Source: Diaphorobacter caeni
GTDB taxonomy: Bacteria; Pseudomonadota; Gammaproteobacteria; Burkholderiales; Burkholderiaceae_C
DNA: 64,000 nt
Assembly: GCF_015354245.1 (NCBI RefSeq)
Contig: NZ_JADKYZ010000009.1
Location: forward strand, 124,001-188,000
Direction of reading: 5' to 3'
Positions 8,587 through 17,830 of this stretch are shown in pieces. A program made the position numbers and the translations under genes. Each line of letters begins with the position of its first letter. Position 1 is the first letter of the stretch. The notes under the pieces are model-generated. The model was not told the DNA's origin. It saw only the letters and a program-made list of their open reading frames with translations, and ran no database searches.

Positions 8587-9947
8587 TGCACGCCCCCTGC
8601 CGCCGCAGGCGATGAAGCCGCGGTCACCGCAGCCGCTTCAGCGCGCGGCCTGCGATACCAGAAGATGAAGAACACCATGGCCAGCGCCGCGACCAGACCG
8701 GGGACGGCGAACACCAAAAAGTTCAGTTGCAACGGCAGGGCCGCCGCCATGAGCCAGCCGCCGAGCAGCGGGCCGACGATGGCGCCGGTACGGCCGATGC
8801 CCGACGCCCAGCCCAACCCGGTCGAGCGGATGGCCTGCGGATAGAACTGCGCGGTGTTGGCGTAGAGCAGAATCTGCGTGCCGATGGTCGTGGCGCCAGC
8901 GATCGCGATCAGCAGGTAGAGGATGGGCATGGGACTGTTGAAGCCCAGCAGCCCAATGGCCACGGTGCCGACGGCGAAGAACGCGACCACCACCTTGGGC
9001 AGACTGAATCGGTCTCCCAGCCAGCCGCCTGCAATCGCGCCGACCACGCCGCCGAAGTTCAGCGCCAGCAGGAACGACAGGCTCGAGCCCAGGCTGTAGC
9101 CCGCATTGGCCATGAGCTTGGGAAGCCACGAGCCCAGCGCGTAGACCATCAGCAGACAGCAGAAGAACGACAGCCAGATCATGAAGGTCCCCATGAAACG
9201 CTCCTGTCTGAACAGGTCAAGCACGGGCACGCCCGCCCCTTTGGAGTCGGCCTGCACGAGCTGGGCGCTGGCGTCGATCCGCACGTCGGGCGCCACATGG
9301 GCCAGCATCTCACGCGCCTTGGCGTGCTGGCCCTGTCTCAGCAGAAAGCCGATGGACTCGGGCAGCTTCCACAAGATGATGGGCAACAGCAGCAGCGGCA
9401 CGGCGGCGGCGAAGAACATCGACTGCCAGCCGTAGCGCGGCAGCATGTAGATGCCCAGCCCCGCGCACAGCACCCCGCCCAGCGAATAGCCGCTGAACAT
9501 GATGGCCACGAGCGTGCTGCGCAGCCGCTTGGGCGCGTATTCGTTCATGAGCGCGACGGCGTTGGGCATCAGTCCGCCGCAGCCCAGTCCCGCGATGAAG
9601 CGGAAGATGCCGAACTCGGTGGGCGTTTTCGCAAAGCCGCTCAGAAAGGTCGCAATGCTGAACAGCACGAAGCTGATCGCCACGCCCTTCTTGCGGCCGA
9701 TGCGGTCGGCCAGCGGGCCGAAGATGAATGCGCCGAACATCATGCCGAACAGCGCATAGCTGCCCAGCGCGCCGGCCTGAACGGGCGTCAGCCCCCACTC
9801 CTTCATCAGCACGGGCAGCACGGCGCCGTAGATGAACAGGTCGTACCCATCGAAGACCAGCAGCAGTGCGCAGAGCCACATCACCATCCAGTGAAACTTG
9901 GTGAAGCGCGCGTTGTCGATGATCTGATTGACTTCTATCGTTTTCAT
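8583..9947 (-). CDS. benK: MFS transporter, AAHS family (BenK/PcaK-like)
   Basis: 454 residues from the ATG at 9947 (MKTIEVNQIIDNARFTKFHW), which has ggagaca upstream; a longer frame start at 9983 lacks a ribosome site. Twelve membrane helices, LLVFDGYDLFIYGAVLPVLM in helix 1 and PLADRIGRKKGV in loop 2-3. The N-terminus resembles BenK of Acinetobacter and Pseudomonas. It is co-directional with benABCD and separated from benD by a RidA gene. The likely role is benzoate:proton symport across the inner membrane. The symbol is tentative because of the second AAHS gene that overlaps it. Confidence 0.85.
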   Translation of the reverse strand: MKTIEVNQIIDNARFTKFHWMVMWLCALLLVFDGYDLFIYGAVLPVLMKEWGLTPVQAGALGSYALFGMMFGAFIFGPLADRIGRKKGVAISFVLFSIATFLSGFAKTPTEFGIFRFIAGLGCGGLMPNAVALMNEYAPKRLRSTLVAIMFSGYSLGGVLCAGLGIYMLPRYGWQSMFFAAAVPLLLLPIILWKLPESIGFLLRQGQHAKAREMLAHVAPDVRIDASAQLVQADSKGAGVPVLDLFRQERFMGTFMIWLSFFCCLLMVYALGSWLPKLMANAGYSLGSSLSFLLALNFGGVVGAIAGGWLGDRFSLPKVVVAFFAVGTVAIGLLGFNSPMPILYLLIAIAGATTIGTQILLYANTAQFYPQAIRSTGLGWASGIGRTGAIVGPLLGGWLMAAALPLQLNFLVFAVPGLVAALAMVFFIFWYRRPRAEAAAVTAASSPAAAGGVQ

Positions 9948-9969
9948 GTCCGTGTCTCCGTTGTGTGTG

Positions 9970-10383
9970 TCATGCACCGCCACCTGCGTCCGGCAACACC
10001 GCGACCGCCTTGATCTCGACGATGTAGCCCGGTGATCCGCAGAGCATGTGCGCGCCGATGGCCGTCCATGCGGGCCTCGGGTGGGTGGTGAGGTAGCGGT
10101 CGCGCACCTGCATGAACAGCGGCTGATCGCGCAGGTCGGTGTGAAAGCTCGTCAGATCGACGATGTCGGCAAGCGAGGCGCCAGCGGCTTCCAGCACCCG
10201 CCGCAGGTTCTCGAACGCCTGCGTGATCTGCCCTTCGCGGTCCTCGACCAGCTTCATCGACGCGTCGCGACCGATCTGGCCGGACACGTAGATGGTTTTG
10301 CCCACCTGGAGGGCCGGTGCATAGCCGATCTTTTCGTAGACCGACTCCATCCCGGCGGGGATGATGGCTTTTCGTTCTTGCAT
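9970..10383 (-). CDS. RidA/YjgF/YER057c/UK114 family protein
   Basis: 137 residues. The ATG at 10383 is preserved with AAGGAG upstream; an earlier ATG at 10401 lacks one. The RidA core is seen in TIYVSGQIGRDASM, in the FENLRRVLEAAGASLADIVDL helix and in the terminal YIVEIKAVAVLP strand with its conserved Glu. The usual Pro-(Ala/Thr)-Arg motif before the last strands is here HPRPAWTAIGAH, so the catalytic Arg is displaced and deaminase activity is uncertain. It lies between benD and benK. A role in clearing reactive enamine or related by-products is possible but not shown. Confidence 0.85.
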   Translation of the reverse strand: MQERKAIIPAGMESVYEKIGYAPALQVGKTIYVSGQIGRDASMKLVEDREGQITQAFENLRRVLEAAGASLADIVDLTSFHTDLRDQPLFMQVRDRYLTTHPRPAWTAIGAHMLCGSPGYIVEIKAVAVLPDAGGGA

Positions 10384-10597
10384 GAAAAACTCCTTGTTCA
10401 TTCATCCAGCGAAGCTGGGCTGAATTTCCATTCAGGGTCATTGCGGGACCATTGCAGGCCATTGAAGGGGCACTTGCCCGCAGCGCCCGGAACCGGCGCA
10501 ACCCAGGCGAGCGCAGCCGCGCAAGGGCCGCCCCGCCGCGCTGGCTGCGTCTCTCTGCCCGAAACGCGAAGCGTTTCAGTGGGGTGCTCCCATACTT
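10384..10597. other. non-coding spacer between benD and the RidA gene
   Basis: About 214 bp without a gene. It holds a perfect stem-loop at 10561-10577 (GAAACGC, GAA, GCGTTTC), just after the benD stop codon, and three spaced CCATTG/CATTGC repeats near 10438-10465. On the transcribed strand the stem is not followed by a T run, so it looks like an mRNA-stabilising or processing hairpin and not an intrinsic terminator. It could set lower expression of the downstream transport genes. Confidence 0.5.
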
Positions 10598-11371
10598 TCA
10601 GCCGTTGTCGCCACCCGCCACCGGCAGCACCGCGCCGGTGATGTAGCCCGCGTCATCGGATGCGAGAAACAGAATCGGGGCGACCTGCTCTTCCATGGTT
10701 CCGTAGCGTTTGAAGAACGTGGACTCGGTGACCTGATGCACGGCCTCGCTCATCCAGAGTTTTTCCTGCTCGCTGTCGCCGGCCGCATTGCGCGGCACGC
10801 GTCGGGGGGGCGCGATGGTGCCGCCCGGCGCACTCGCGACGACGCGGATGTTGTGCTCGCCGTACTCCATGGCGAGCGCCTGAGTCATCGCGTTGACGCC
10901 GCCCTTGGCCGCCGAGTAAGGCACGCGGCGAATGCCGCGCGTGGCGTTGGAGGAGACGTTGACGATGGTTCCGCCGCCACGCGCCAGCATATGCGGCAGC
11001 GCCGCGTGGCAGGCGTAGAGCGTGGGCATCAGCGAGCGGCGGATTTCGGCATCGATCTGTTCGGGCTCGAACTCGGCATAGGGGCGCATGCGGATGGCAC
11101 CGCCCACACCGTTGATCAGGATGTCGATGCCGCCCAATTTCTCGGCCGCGAACGCCATCACGGAACGCGCGCCCTCGTAGGTCTCGAGATCGGCGACGAA
11201 TCCCGCCGACTGGCCGCCCTCGGCCTGCGCCGCCACGTCGGTCACGAAATCGGCGCGGTCCACGAACAGCACCCGGCCGCCCTCTGCCGCGATGCCGAGC
11301 GCCACGCCACGCCCTATTCCCTGCGCCGCGCCGGTGACGACCACGGCCTTGCCTTCAAAGCGATTCTTCAT
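10598..11371 (-). CDS. benD: 1,6-dihydroxycyclohexa-2,4-diene-1-carboxylate dehydrogenase
   Basis: 257 residues from the ATG at 11371, with gtggag as ribosome site. A short-chain dehydrogenase: cofactor motif TGAAQGIG (13-20), NGVGG (87-91, the NNAG equivalent), catalytic Ser near 140 and Tyr152-x-x-x-Lys156 in PYSAAKGG. PGGTIAPPRRVPRN is a BenD-type substrate loop. It oxidises the cis-diol made by BenABC to catechol with release of CO2 and NADH, in the cytoplasm. It follows benC by 12 bp. Confidence 0.94.
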   Translation of the reverse strand: MKNRFEGKAVVVTGAAQGIGRGVALGIAAEGGRVLFVDRADFVTDVAAQAEGGQSAGFVADLETYEGARSVMAFAAEKLGGIDILINGVGGAIRMRPYAEFEPEQIDAEIRRSLMPTLYACHAALPHMLARGGGTIVNVSSNATRGIRRVPYSAAKGGVNAMTQALAMEYGEHNIRVVASAPGGTIAPPRRVPRNAAGDSEQEKLWMSEAVHQVTESTFFKRYGTMEEQVAPILFLASDDAGYITGAVLPVAGGDNG

Positions 11372-11383
11372 GATGGACTCCAC

Positions 11384-12403
11384 TCACGCAGTGGGCTGGT
11401 TGGGAGTGAACTTCTCGTAGTGGAAGCTCGCCGGGGTGATGCCTTCGGACTTGAAGTGCTTCTGCACCGCATCCACCATGGGCGGTGGGCCGCACAGGTA
11501 CACGTCCACGTTGCCGCCATGCAGTGCCTGCGCGGGCATGTGCTGGGTGACGTAGCCCTGGCGCTCGTGCGCGGTGTTCGCGTCCGCGACGCAGGTGGTG
11601 AAGGTGAAGCCGGGCACGCGCTTGGCGTAATCCTCGAGCCGGTCCACCAGCACCAGATCCTGATCACGGGTCACGCCGTAGATCATGTGCACGGGCTGCT
11701 CCGACTTCTGGGCCGCCAGCACCTCGAGCATCGAGAGAAACGGCGCAAGTCCGGTGCCGCCCGCCAGAAAAAGCAGCGGCCGGGTCACGGGACGCAGATA
11801 GAAGCTGCCGAGCGGCCCCGTCATCTTCAGGGCCTGCCCGCTGGCGGCGCTCTCCTTCAGCCAGGTGCTCATCAGCCCGCTGTCCACATGCTTGATGAGA
11901 AAGGTCATCCGGCCCGCGCCCGGCGCGGAGCTGAACGAATAGGAGCGGTGCTGGCCGCTGCCCGGCACGTGGATGTTCACGTACTGGCCGGGCAGGAAGG
12001 CCGGAGCATCCTGTGGAACGTCGAGCACCAGTTCGTAGGCGGCATCGCTGAACGGAGCCACTTCCGTCACGCTGGCGCCGAACTCGGCCGTTCCGGTCTT
12101 GCAGGCCGTCGACGGCACGGGCACCGCGATCACGCAGTCGGACTTGGGGACCATCTGACAGGTCAGCACCAGCCCCTCGGCGGCCTCGTCCTCGGTCAGC
12201 GCGTCTTCGATGTATTCATCTCCCAGATCATAGGCACCGCTTTCGGCGCGGCACTTGCAGGTGCCGCACACGCCGTCGGAGCAATCCATGGGCAGGTTGA
12301 TGCGATTGCGGAACGCTGCGTCCAGCACTTTTTCGGTGGCGCCGCATTCGACGAAACGGGTGACCCCGTCCTCGAAATTCAGGGCAATGCGATAGCTTGT
12401 CAT
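11384..12403 (-). CDS. benC: benzoate 1,2-dioxygenase electron transfer component
   Basis: 339 residues in three domains. The plant-type ferredoxin domain binds 2Fe-2S through Cys41, Cys46, Cys49 and Cys82 (CSDGVCGTCKC and LTCQ). The FAD domain has RSYSFSS at 153-159. The NAD(H) domain has AGGTGLAP at about 214-221 and YLCGPPPMV near 300. It passes electrons from NADH to the BenAB oxygenase. It lies 16 bp after benB. Confidence 0.96.
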   Translation of the reverse strand: MTSYRIALNFEDGVTRFVECGATEKVLDAAFRNRINLPMDCSDGVCGTCKCRAESGAYDLGDEYIEDALTEDEAAEGLVLTCQMVPKSDCVIAVPVPSTACKTGTAEFGASVTEVAPFSDAAYELVLDVPQDAPAFLPGQYVNIHVPGSGQHRSYSFSSAPGAGRMTFLIKHVDSGLMSTWLKESAASGQALKMTGPLGSFYLRPVTRPLLFLAGGTGLAPFLSMLEVLAAQKSEQPVHMIYGVTRDQDLVLVDRLEDYAKRVPGFTFTTCVADANTAHERQGYVTQHMPAQALHGGNVDVYLCGPPPMVDAVQKHFKSEGITPASFHYEKFTPNQPTA

Positions 12404-12419
12404 CGTGGTCTCCTGCGGG

Positions 12420-12935
12420 TCAGACGTGGTAGATGTCGAGCACCTGGCGGATGTAGTCGTTCTTCAAAACGATCTTCTTGCGGGCGATCAGAAAGCCGCC
12501 CTCCACCTTGCGCAGGGTGGAGAACACCGTGCCGAAGAAATGGTCGGTGAGCTTGTAGCGATGGCACAGCGTGTGGAAGTTGTAGCGAATGTCCACCGCA
12601 TCGCCGCGCTCTGCCAGCACCTCCACGTTGGTGATCATGTGGTTGGTGCGCGGCTCGGGCATGGAGGCGCTCGAGCGCTCCGTCTTGATGCGGAAGATCC
12701 GGTCTTCCAGACCGTTGCGGTCGGGGTAGTAAATCAGCGAGATCTCGCTTTGCGGATCTTCGGTGAGCTTGTCGTCATCGTCCCAGGCGGGCATCCAGTA
12801 GTCGACATCCTCTGCGTAGAGCTCCAGCCAGGGCTCCCATTCACGGTCGTCCAGATGGCGTGCTTCGCGAAAGAGGAAGGCGCAGATGGCGCCGAGGTCC
12901 GCAGTGGTGGTGGCAGTGGTAGTGTTCGCGCTCAT
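12420..12935 (-). CDS. benB: benzoate 1,2-dioxygenase small (beta) subunit
   Basis: 171 residues of the ring-hydroxylating dioxygenase beta family (NTF2-like fold). [20 protein letters not shown] and the [20 protein letters not shown] segment are typical. It is structural and has no metal centre. The ATG overlaps the benA stop codon (ATGA), which fits the fixed alpha3-beta3 stoichiometry. Confidence 0.96.
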   Translation of the reverse strand: MSANTTTATTTADLGAICAFLFREARHLDDREWEPWLELYAEDVDYWMPAWDDDDKLTEDPQSEISLIYYPDRNGLEDRIFRIKTERSSASMPEPRTNHMITNVEVLAERGDAVDIRYNFHTLCHRYKLTDHFFGTVFSTLRKVEGGFLIARKKIVLKNDYIRQVLDIYHV

Positions 12936-14296
12936 GACTGCTCTCCTTGACGTTCTTGCTGCACGGCCTTGCGCATCTCCTGCGTCCAGTAGTGGTGCTG
13001 GCAGACGAACAGGCCTTCGTCCTCGCTGCGCTCGCCGCTGAGCAAGGGGTTCATGCCCATGCGTTTGGCGTTGTCATCGGGGCCGTCGATCCACAGCGGT
13101 GCGCCGCGGCTCAGGTCGTTCCAGCGGATGGCGGAGCCGCCGTAGCCCGCCTGGCAGGCGCGGAATTCCTCAAGGTCATCCGCCGTGCCCATGCCCGAGA
13201 CGTTGAAGAAATCCTCGTACTGGCGGATGCGCAGCGCGCGGTCCTCCGCGCTTTCGCCCTTGGGGCCGAAGCAGAAGATGCTGATCTCCGTCTTGTCCAC
13301 GCTGAGCGGACGCGCCACGCGGATCTGCGTGCCGAACTGGTCCATCAGGAACACGTTGGGGTACAGGCACAGGTTGCGGGTCTGGCCGACGATCACGTCG
13401 GCGCGGTCCTGACCGACGCGTGCCGCCAGTTCCTCGCGCTGGTTCCAGATGGGGCGCACTTCCGGATTGAGCGTCTGCGTCCACAGCAGGATGTGGCCGT
13501 TCTCGTAGCCGTACACGCCGGCCTTGGCCTTGCTCCAGTTGTTGGCGTCGGTCGCCTTGGTGCCGCCTTCCTTGCGCCGTCCCATGGTGGCGCCGTAGTT
13601 CCAGTGCACGGTGCTCACGTGGTAGCCGTCGCAGCCGTTTTCCATCTGCATCTTCCAGTTGCCGTCGTAGATGTAGCTGGAGTTGCCGCGCAGCACTTCG
13701 AGGCCGTTGGGCGCCTGATCGACGATCTGGTCGATGATGACGCGGGTCTCGCCGAGGTAGTCTTCGAGCGGCATCACGTCGGCATTGAGGCTGCCGAACA
13801 GAAAGCCGCGATAGCTCTGGAAGCGCGCCACCTTGGTCAGATCGTGCGAGCCGTGGGTGTTGAAGGCTTCCGGATACTGCGTCGTCTTCTCGTCCTTCAC
13901 CTTGAGCAGCTTGCCGTTGTTGCTGAAGGTCCAGCCGTGGAACGGACAGGTGAAGCTGCCCTTGTTGCCGTGCTTGCGGCGGCACAGCATGGCGCCCTTG
14001 TGGGCGCAGGCGTTGATCACCGCGTGCAGCTCGCCGCCCTTGTCACGGGTGATGACGATGGGCTGGCGGCCGATCGACGTGGTGTAGTAGTCGTTGTTGT
14101 TCGGGATCTGGCTCTCGTGGGCCAGATAGACCCAGTTCGATTCGAAGATCTGCTTCATCTCCAGCTCGAACAGATCGGCGTTGGTGAAGATGTCGCGGCG
14201 GCAGCGGTAGACGCCGGCCTCCTTGTCTTCCTGCAGGGCCGTGTCCAGCAACTTTTCGACCTCTTCGTACTTGTCAGCGGTGGCAATCGTGCTCAT
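12932..14296 (-). CDS. benA: benzoate 1,2-dioxygenase large (alpha) subunit
   Basis: 454 residues. The Rieske 2Fe-2S centre is bound by Cys97-x-His99 and Cys117-x-x-His120 (CAHKGAMLC and CPFHGW). The mononuclear iron site shows Asp223, His226 and His231 in [13 protein letters not shown]. It adds O2 across the carboxyl-bearing bond of benzoate. It sits 127 bp after catA, and its own ribosome site is weak. Confidence 0.96.
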   Translation of the reverse strand: MSTIATADKYEEVEKLLDTALQEDKEAGVYRCRRDIFTNADLFELEMKQIFESNWVYLAHESQIPNNNDYYTTSIGRQPIVITRDKGGELHAVINACAHKGAMLCRRKHGNKGSFTCPFHGWTFSNNGKLLKVKDEKTTQYPEAFNTHGSHDLTKVARFQSYRGFLFGSLNADVMPLEDYLGETRVIIDQIVDQAPNGLEVLRGNSSYIYDGNWKMQMENGCDGYHVSTVHWNYGATMGRRKEGGTKATDANNWSKAKAGVYGYENGHILLWTQTLNPEVRPIWNQREELAARVGQDRADVIVGQTRNLCLYPNVFLMDQFGTQIRVARPLSVDKTEISIFCFGPKGESAEDRALRIRQYEDFFNVSGMGTADDLEEFRACQAGYGGSAIRWNDLSRGAPLWIDGPDDNAKRMGMNPLLSGERSEDEGLFVCQHHYWTQEMRKAVQQERQGEQS

Positions 14297-14423
14297 GGTG
14301 ATCTTTCGTTAGGGTGCGACCATCCCCGCCGCGACGTGGAGCGTCGCGGACATGGATCGGGGGGCGGGAGCGGGAGGATCTGACGGCCGCGGCGGCCACT
14401 CAGGTCCTCAGGCCGTCAAATCA
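14297..14423. other. spacer with hairpins between catA and benA
   Basis: A stem-loop CCGCGACG, TGGAG, CGTCGCGG occupies 14329-14349, and a second GC-rich palindrome (ggccgcggcggcc) lies near 14381-14397. Neither is followed by a T run on the minus strand. They may separate the cat and ben parts of one transcript. Confidence 0.45.
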
Positions 14424-15359
14424 TCAGGCGGCCAGGCGTGGACGCTCGACGATCTGGTTGTCGACGCCGTTGACCAGCGTGCTCAGCGAGATGTCAAAGA
14501 CGATCTCGGCAAACGGCGCGGACAGTCCTTCGGCCTTGATGCTCGCGGCATCGGTGCGCTCGACCAGTGGTGGCACCAGACCTTCACGGGTGGCGTAGGC
14601 GAAGTCGTCAAACACCAGCGGATCGCCGTCGATGTTGATCTGCGTGGTCAGCTTGCGGTGGCCGTCGGCGGTGACGAAGAAGTGGATGTGCGCGGGACGG
14701 TTGCCGTGGCGGCCGAGCTCGTTGAGCAGCCCTTGCGTGGGGCCGTTCGGCGGGCAGCCGTAGCCCTTGGGCACGATGCTCTGGAATTTGTACCGACCCT
14801 CGGCGTCCGCAATGATGGTGCGGCGCATGTTGAACGGCTTCTGCTCGCCCGTGGGATCGAAGTGCGAATAGAAGCCCTTGGTGTTGGCATGCCACACCTC
14901 GACCTGCGCGCCGGGCAGCGGCTTGCCGTCGGTGCCGCGCACGGTGCCGTGCATGATCAGCGTCTGGCCTTCCTTGTCGCTGCCGTCGTCAAGACGCGCA
15001 TAGCCCTCGGCCACCGGCGCGCCGGACACATACAGCGGGCCTTCGATGGTGCGCGGCGTGCCGTTTTCCACGCCCGCAGCCACGTCGTCGGCGTCCATGC
15101 GCATGTCCAGAAAGCGGTCGAATCCGAGACCCGGAGACAGCAGCCCCGCCTCGCTGCTCGCGCCCAGACGGTTCAGATACGCCACGCCGGCCCAGTACTC
15201 ATCGGCGGTGATTTCCAGATCGTCGATGGTCTTGAACAGATCGGACAGGATGCGGTGGACGATCTTCTTGGTGCGTGGATTGCCGCCGCTTTGGTCCAGG
15301 CCGCTGGCCAGACGCAGAAAGTCCTGCACTTCGGGAGTATTGAAAATATGAACGGTCAT
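14424..15359 (-). CDS. catA: catechol 1,2-dioxygenase (intradiol)
   Basis: 311 residues from the ATG at 15359, which has gaaggagacc upstream; an earlier ATG at 15374 is not needed. The non-haem Fe(III) ligands are the Tyr of GFYSHFDPTG, the Tyr of PKGYGCPP and the two His of RPAHIHFF. An N-terminal helical dimerisation domain of about 110 residues is present, as in other catechol 1,2-dioxygenases. It opens catechol to cis,cis-muconate. It is co-directional with catB upstream and benABCD downstream. Confidence 0.96.
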   Translation of the reverse strand: MTVHIFNTPEVQDFLRLASGLDQSGGNPRTKKIVHRILSDLFKTIDDLEITADEYWAGVAYLNRLGASSEAGLLSPGLGFDRFLDMRMDADDVAAGVENGTPRTIEGPLYVSGAPVAEGYARLDDGSDKEGQTLIMHGTVRGTDGKPLPGAQVEVWHANTKGFYSHFDPTGEQKPFNMRRTIIADAEGRYKFQSIVPKGYGCPPNGPTQGLLNELGRHGNRPAHIHFFVTADGHRKLTTQINIDGDPLVFDDFAYATREGLVPPLVERTDAASIKAEGLSAPFAEIVFDISLSTLVNGVDNQIVERPRLAA

Positions 15360-15375
15360 GCTGGTCTCCTTCAAA

Positions 15376-15414
15376 TCGTGGGTTGATGTCGTGGGTTGGA
15401 ATCGTGGGTAGAAG
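15376..15414 (-). repeat. three tandem 13-bp repeats between catB and catA
   Basis: TCGTGGG recurs at 15376, 15389 and 15402 with exact 13-bp spacing (TCGTGGGTTGATG, TCGTGGGTTGGAA, TCGTGGGTAGAAG). The block lies directly ahead of the catA ribosome site. It could be a protein-binding cluster or simply a slippage product; nothing else supports a function. Confidence 0.45.
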
Positions 15415-15424
15415 AATGGAATGC

Positions 15425-16599
15425 TCAGGCCATCGTGACAGAAGCGCCCTGCTTGCGGTCACGGCGGAAAAACTGGACGCGGTCTTCGTCGAGCGCAATG
15501 CCGAGACCCGGTGTCCTGGGTACTTCGAGCTGGAAATCCCGGTAGATCAGAGGCTGGGCCAGAATTTCCTCCGTCAGCAGCAAGGGCCGAACAATTCGGT
15601 GCCCCACTGCAGATGCTCGAATGTCGCGAACGCATGGGCCGAGGCGATCGTGCCGACCGCGCCTTCGAGCATGGTTCCGCCGTAAAGCCCGATACCGGCG
15701 GCGTCGGCAATCGCCGCCACCTGCTGAGCGGCGCGCAGGCCGCCGGACTGCTCGGTCTTCACCGCGAACACATCGGCGCCCGCCACCCGGGCCAGCGCAA
15801 AGGCCGATGCCGGGCCGGTCAGCGACTCATCGGCCATCACGGCGATCGCGAAGCGGCCCTTCAACCGCGCCAGCGCGTCGGCCGATGCCACGGGTTGCTC
15901 GACGAGTTCACAGCCCGCATCGACCAGCCCCGCCAATCCGTGCTGCGCCTGCAGCTCGCTCCACGCCTTGTTGACGTCGACCCGCACGGCGGCGCGCTCG
16001 CCCAGCGCCTTCTTGATGGCCGCGACATGCGCCACGTCGGCGGCCACGGCGCGGCGGCCGATCTTGAGCTTGAAAATGTTGTGGCGACGCAGCGCCAGCA
16101 TGCGCTCGGCTTCGTCGATGTCCTTGGCGGTATCGCCCGATGCCAGTGTCCACGCGACGGGCAGACTGTCTCGCACCCGACCCCCCAGCAGTTGGGAAAC
16201 CGGCAGACCCGTGCGATGGCCCAAGGCGTCGAACAGCGCGATTTCAACGGCGCACTTGGCAAAACGGTTGTCGTGGATCGCCTTGTTCAGCTTGGCCATG
16301 ACGGCAGGCACCTGACTGGCGTCCGAGCCGATCAGCAGCGGCGCGAAGTACGTGTCGATGGCCAGCTTCATGCCTTCTGGCGATTCAGCGCCATAGGCGA
16401 GCCCGCCGATCGTCGTGCCCTCACCCACGCCGACCGTGCCGTCGGAGCAGTGCACGCGCACCAGCATCAGCGTCTGTCCGTTCATCGTCGCCATGGACAA
16501 CTGGTGCGGACGGATCGTTGGCAGATCCACCAAAAAGGTTTCCACCCGCTCGATGGTGGCCGATGCGGCGGAGAGATGGAGGTGTGGGGTGTTTGGCAT
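15425..16599 (-). pseudogene. catB: muconate cycloisomerase with a single-base frameshift
   Basis: An enolase-superfamily enzyme of normal overall length (about 390 residues if repaired). The first frame runs from the ATG at 16599 through the Lys-x-Lys motif (FKLKIG), VDVNKAW, ELVEQP, VMADES and FAVKTEQSGG to HLQWGTELFGP, then hits a stop after CC. In the next frame the expected tail LLLTEEILAQPLIYRDFQLE continues to the stop at 15425. One missing base near 15579-15584, in a run of C (GGCCCTTG where GGCCCCTTG would restore the frame), explains this. All catalytic residues precede the break, so it is either a recent mutation or a sequencing error. It converts cis,cis-muconate to muconolactone; catC is absent. 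Confidence 0.85.
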
Positions 16600-16656
16600 G
16601 GACTCCATTGAACGCCGCATGCGCCTCGCGATCCAACACCAATTTGGTCTAACTCC

Positions 16657-16671
16657 ATACCCTGAGGATAT
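16657..16671. promoter_or_regulatory. LysR-type operator in the catB-catR divergent promoter
   Basis: ATACCCTGAGGATAT is a near-perfect palindrome (12 of 15 positions) with the T-N11-A core of LysR recognition sites. It lies between catB and its divergent CatR/BenM-type regulator. A second palindrome, ACCAATTTGGT, lies just toward catB at about 16639-16649. Confidence 0.65.
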
Positions 16672-16680
16672 AGTTGGTGA

Positions 16681-16710
16681 TTTACACAATAAAAATCAAC
16701 GACTTATAAT
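16681..16710 (+). promoter_or_regulatory. sigma-70-type promoter of the catR-like gene
   Basis: TTTACA at 16681-16686, an 18-bp spacer, and TATAAT at 16705-16710. The start codon follows 32 bp later. The operator at 16657-16671 sits directly upstream, consistent with autoregulation. Confidence 0.65.
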
Positions 16711-16742
16711 CCATCGATTCCGATCACATATGGTTTTCCCTT

Positions 16743-17696
16743 ATGGATATCCGGCAACTCAAATACTTCGTCGCCGTGGCCGACGCGCGCAACTTCACCC
16801 GCGCCTCTGAACAGTTGCACATTGCCCAGCCGCCGCTGAGCCGCCAGATCCAGCTGCTCGAGGAGGAACTCGGCGTCCAGCTCCTGCTCCGCAACAGTCG
16901 ACCGCTGCGCCTGACCGAGGCCGGTCGCACCTTCTATGAACAGGCGCTGCAGCTCATCAACCGCTTTGACCAGTTGAAGACCAGCACGCGCCAGGTCGGC
17001 CTGCAGCAGCGGCAGACACTGTCCATCGGCTTTGTCGGCTCCACCCTGTACGGCGGCCTGCCGATGCTGGTGCGCAAGCTGCGCCATCACTACCCCGACG
17101 TGAACATCCAGCTTGTGGAGCTCACCTCGACACAGCAGTTCGGCGCGCTCAAATCGGGCCGCATCGATGTGGGTTTCGGCCGCATCCGCAGCAACGACTC
17201 CACCGTCGCCCGCACGGTGCTGCGCGAGGAACGGCTGGTGCTGGCGATCCCCTTGGACAAGCCGCTGGCCAAGGAAACGGGTCGCATCAGCCTCAAGGAA
17301 CTCCAGCGCCAGAAGCTCATCGTCTACCCCAAGGAGCCACGCCCGAGTTTCGCCGACCATGTGCTGAACCTGCTGAGAGACCGGGGCATCCGTCCGTCCG
17401 AGGTGCATGAGGTGCGTGAAATCCAGACCGCGCTCGGCCTCGTCGCCGCCGAATCCGGCATGTGCGTGATCCCCGCCTCCGCGCGCATCCGCAGCGATCT
17501 CTGCTACCGCCTGATCGACGACCCACTTGCGACCTCGCCCATCATCCTCAGCCACCGGCTCAACGACAACGCCTGGTACATCGACACCATCAAGCAGCTC
17601 GTCGCCGACATGTACGCGGAGCAGCCGGCGTGGCTGGACGTGGAGAACAATTTCTTTCCCGATCTGCACCTGCTCACGCGTTCGCAGCCGGACTGA
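16743..17696 (+). CDS. catR: LysR-family regulator, CatR/CatM/BenM type
   Basis: 317 residues. The N-terminus MDIRQLKYFVAVADARNFTR and the helix-turn-helix (EQLHIAQPPLSRQIQLLEEE) are those of the CatM/BenM group. In the inducer domain, LSIGFVGSTLYGGLPMLVRK, the RIDVGFGRIR segment and the LREERLVLAIP loop match regulators that sense cis,cis-muconate and, in BenM, benzoate. It diverges from catB and probably activates the cat-ben block. Whether it is functionally CatR or BenM cannot be settled by reading. Confidence 0.9.
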   Translation: MDIRQLKYFVAVADARNFTRASEQLHIAQPPLSRQIQLLEEELGVQLLLRNSRPLRLTEAGRTFYEQALQLINRFDQLKTSTRQVGLQQRQTLSIGFVGSTLYGGLPMLVRKLRHHYPDVNIQLVELTSTQQFGALKSGRIDVGFGRIRSNDSTVARTVLREERLVLAIPLDKPLAKETGRISLKELQRQKLIVYPKEPRPSFADHVLNLLRDRGIRPSEVHEVREIQTALGLVAAESGMCVIPASARIRSDLCYRLIDDPLATSPIILSHRLNDNAWYIDTIKQLVADMYAEQPAWLDVENNFFPDLHLLTRSQPD

Positions 17697-17767
17697 TCGG
17701 GCGGACGAGCCCTGTTGGGGGGTCAACAAGTCTTCATGAAAAATTCCATCAAATGTGTTTCCCATAC

Positions 17768-17790
17768 TACCCATTTCATAAAATTGGGTA
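17768..17790. promoter_or_regulatory. hipBA operator O1
   Basis: TACCCA, eleven bases, TGGGTA. It matches O2 in arm sequence and spacer length, and the centres are 63 bp apart, six helical turns. It lies upstream of the hipB start in an AT-rich leader. Confidence 0.75.
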
Positions 17791-17830
17791 TTAAAGGAAA
17801 CAATACATCCTCAATGAATGTGTCGTAAAC

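Noticed and set aside
7219-8844. A 541-codon plus-strand frame over the MFS genes
   Set aside because: It is Arg/Gln/His-rich without hydrophobic or domain pattern, while the minus strand encodes two clear transporters.
10736-12550. A 604-codon open frame on the plus strand across benD/benC
   Set aside because: It is antisense to two well-recognised genes, has no family resemblance, and its composition (His, Arg, Gly, Val) is typical of the complement of GC-rich coding DNA.
12947-14383. A 478-codon plus-strand frame antisense to benA
   Set aside because: benA has complete Rieske and iron motifs on the other strand; the antisense product has no motif and no ribosome site.
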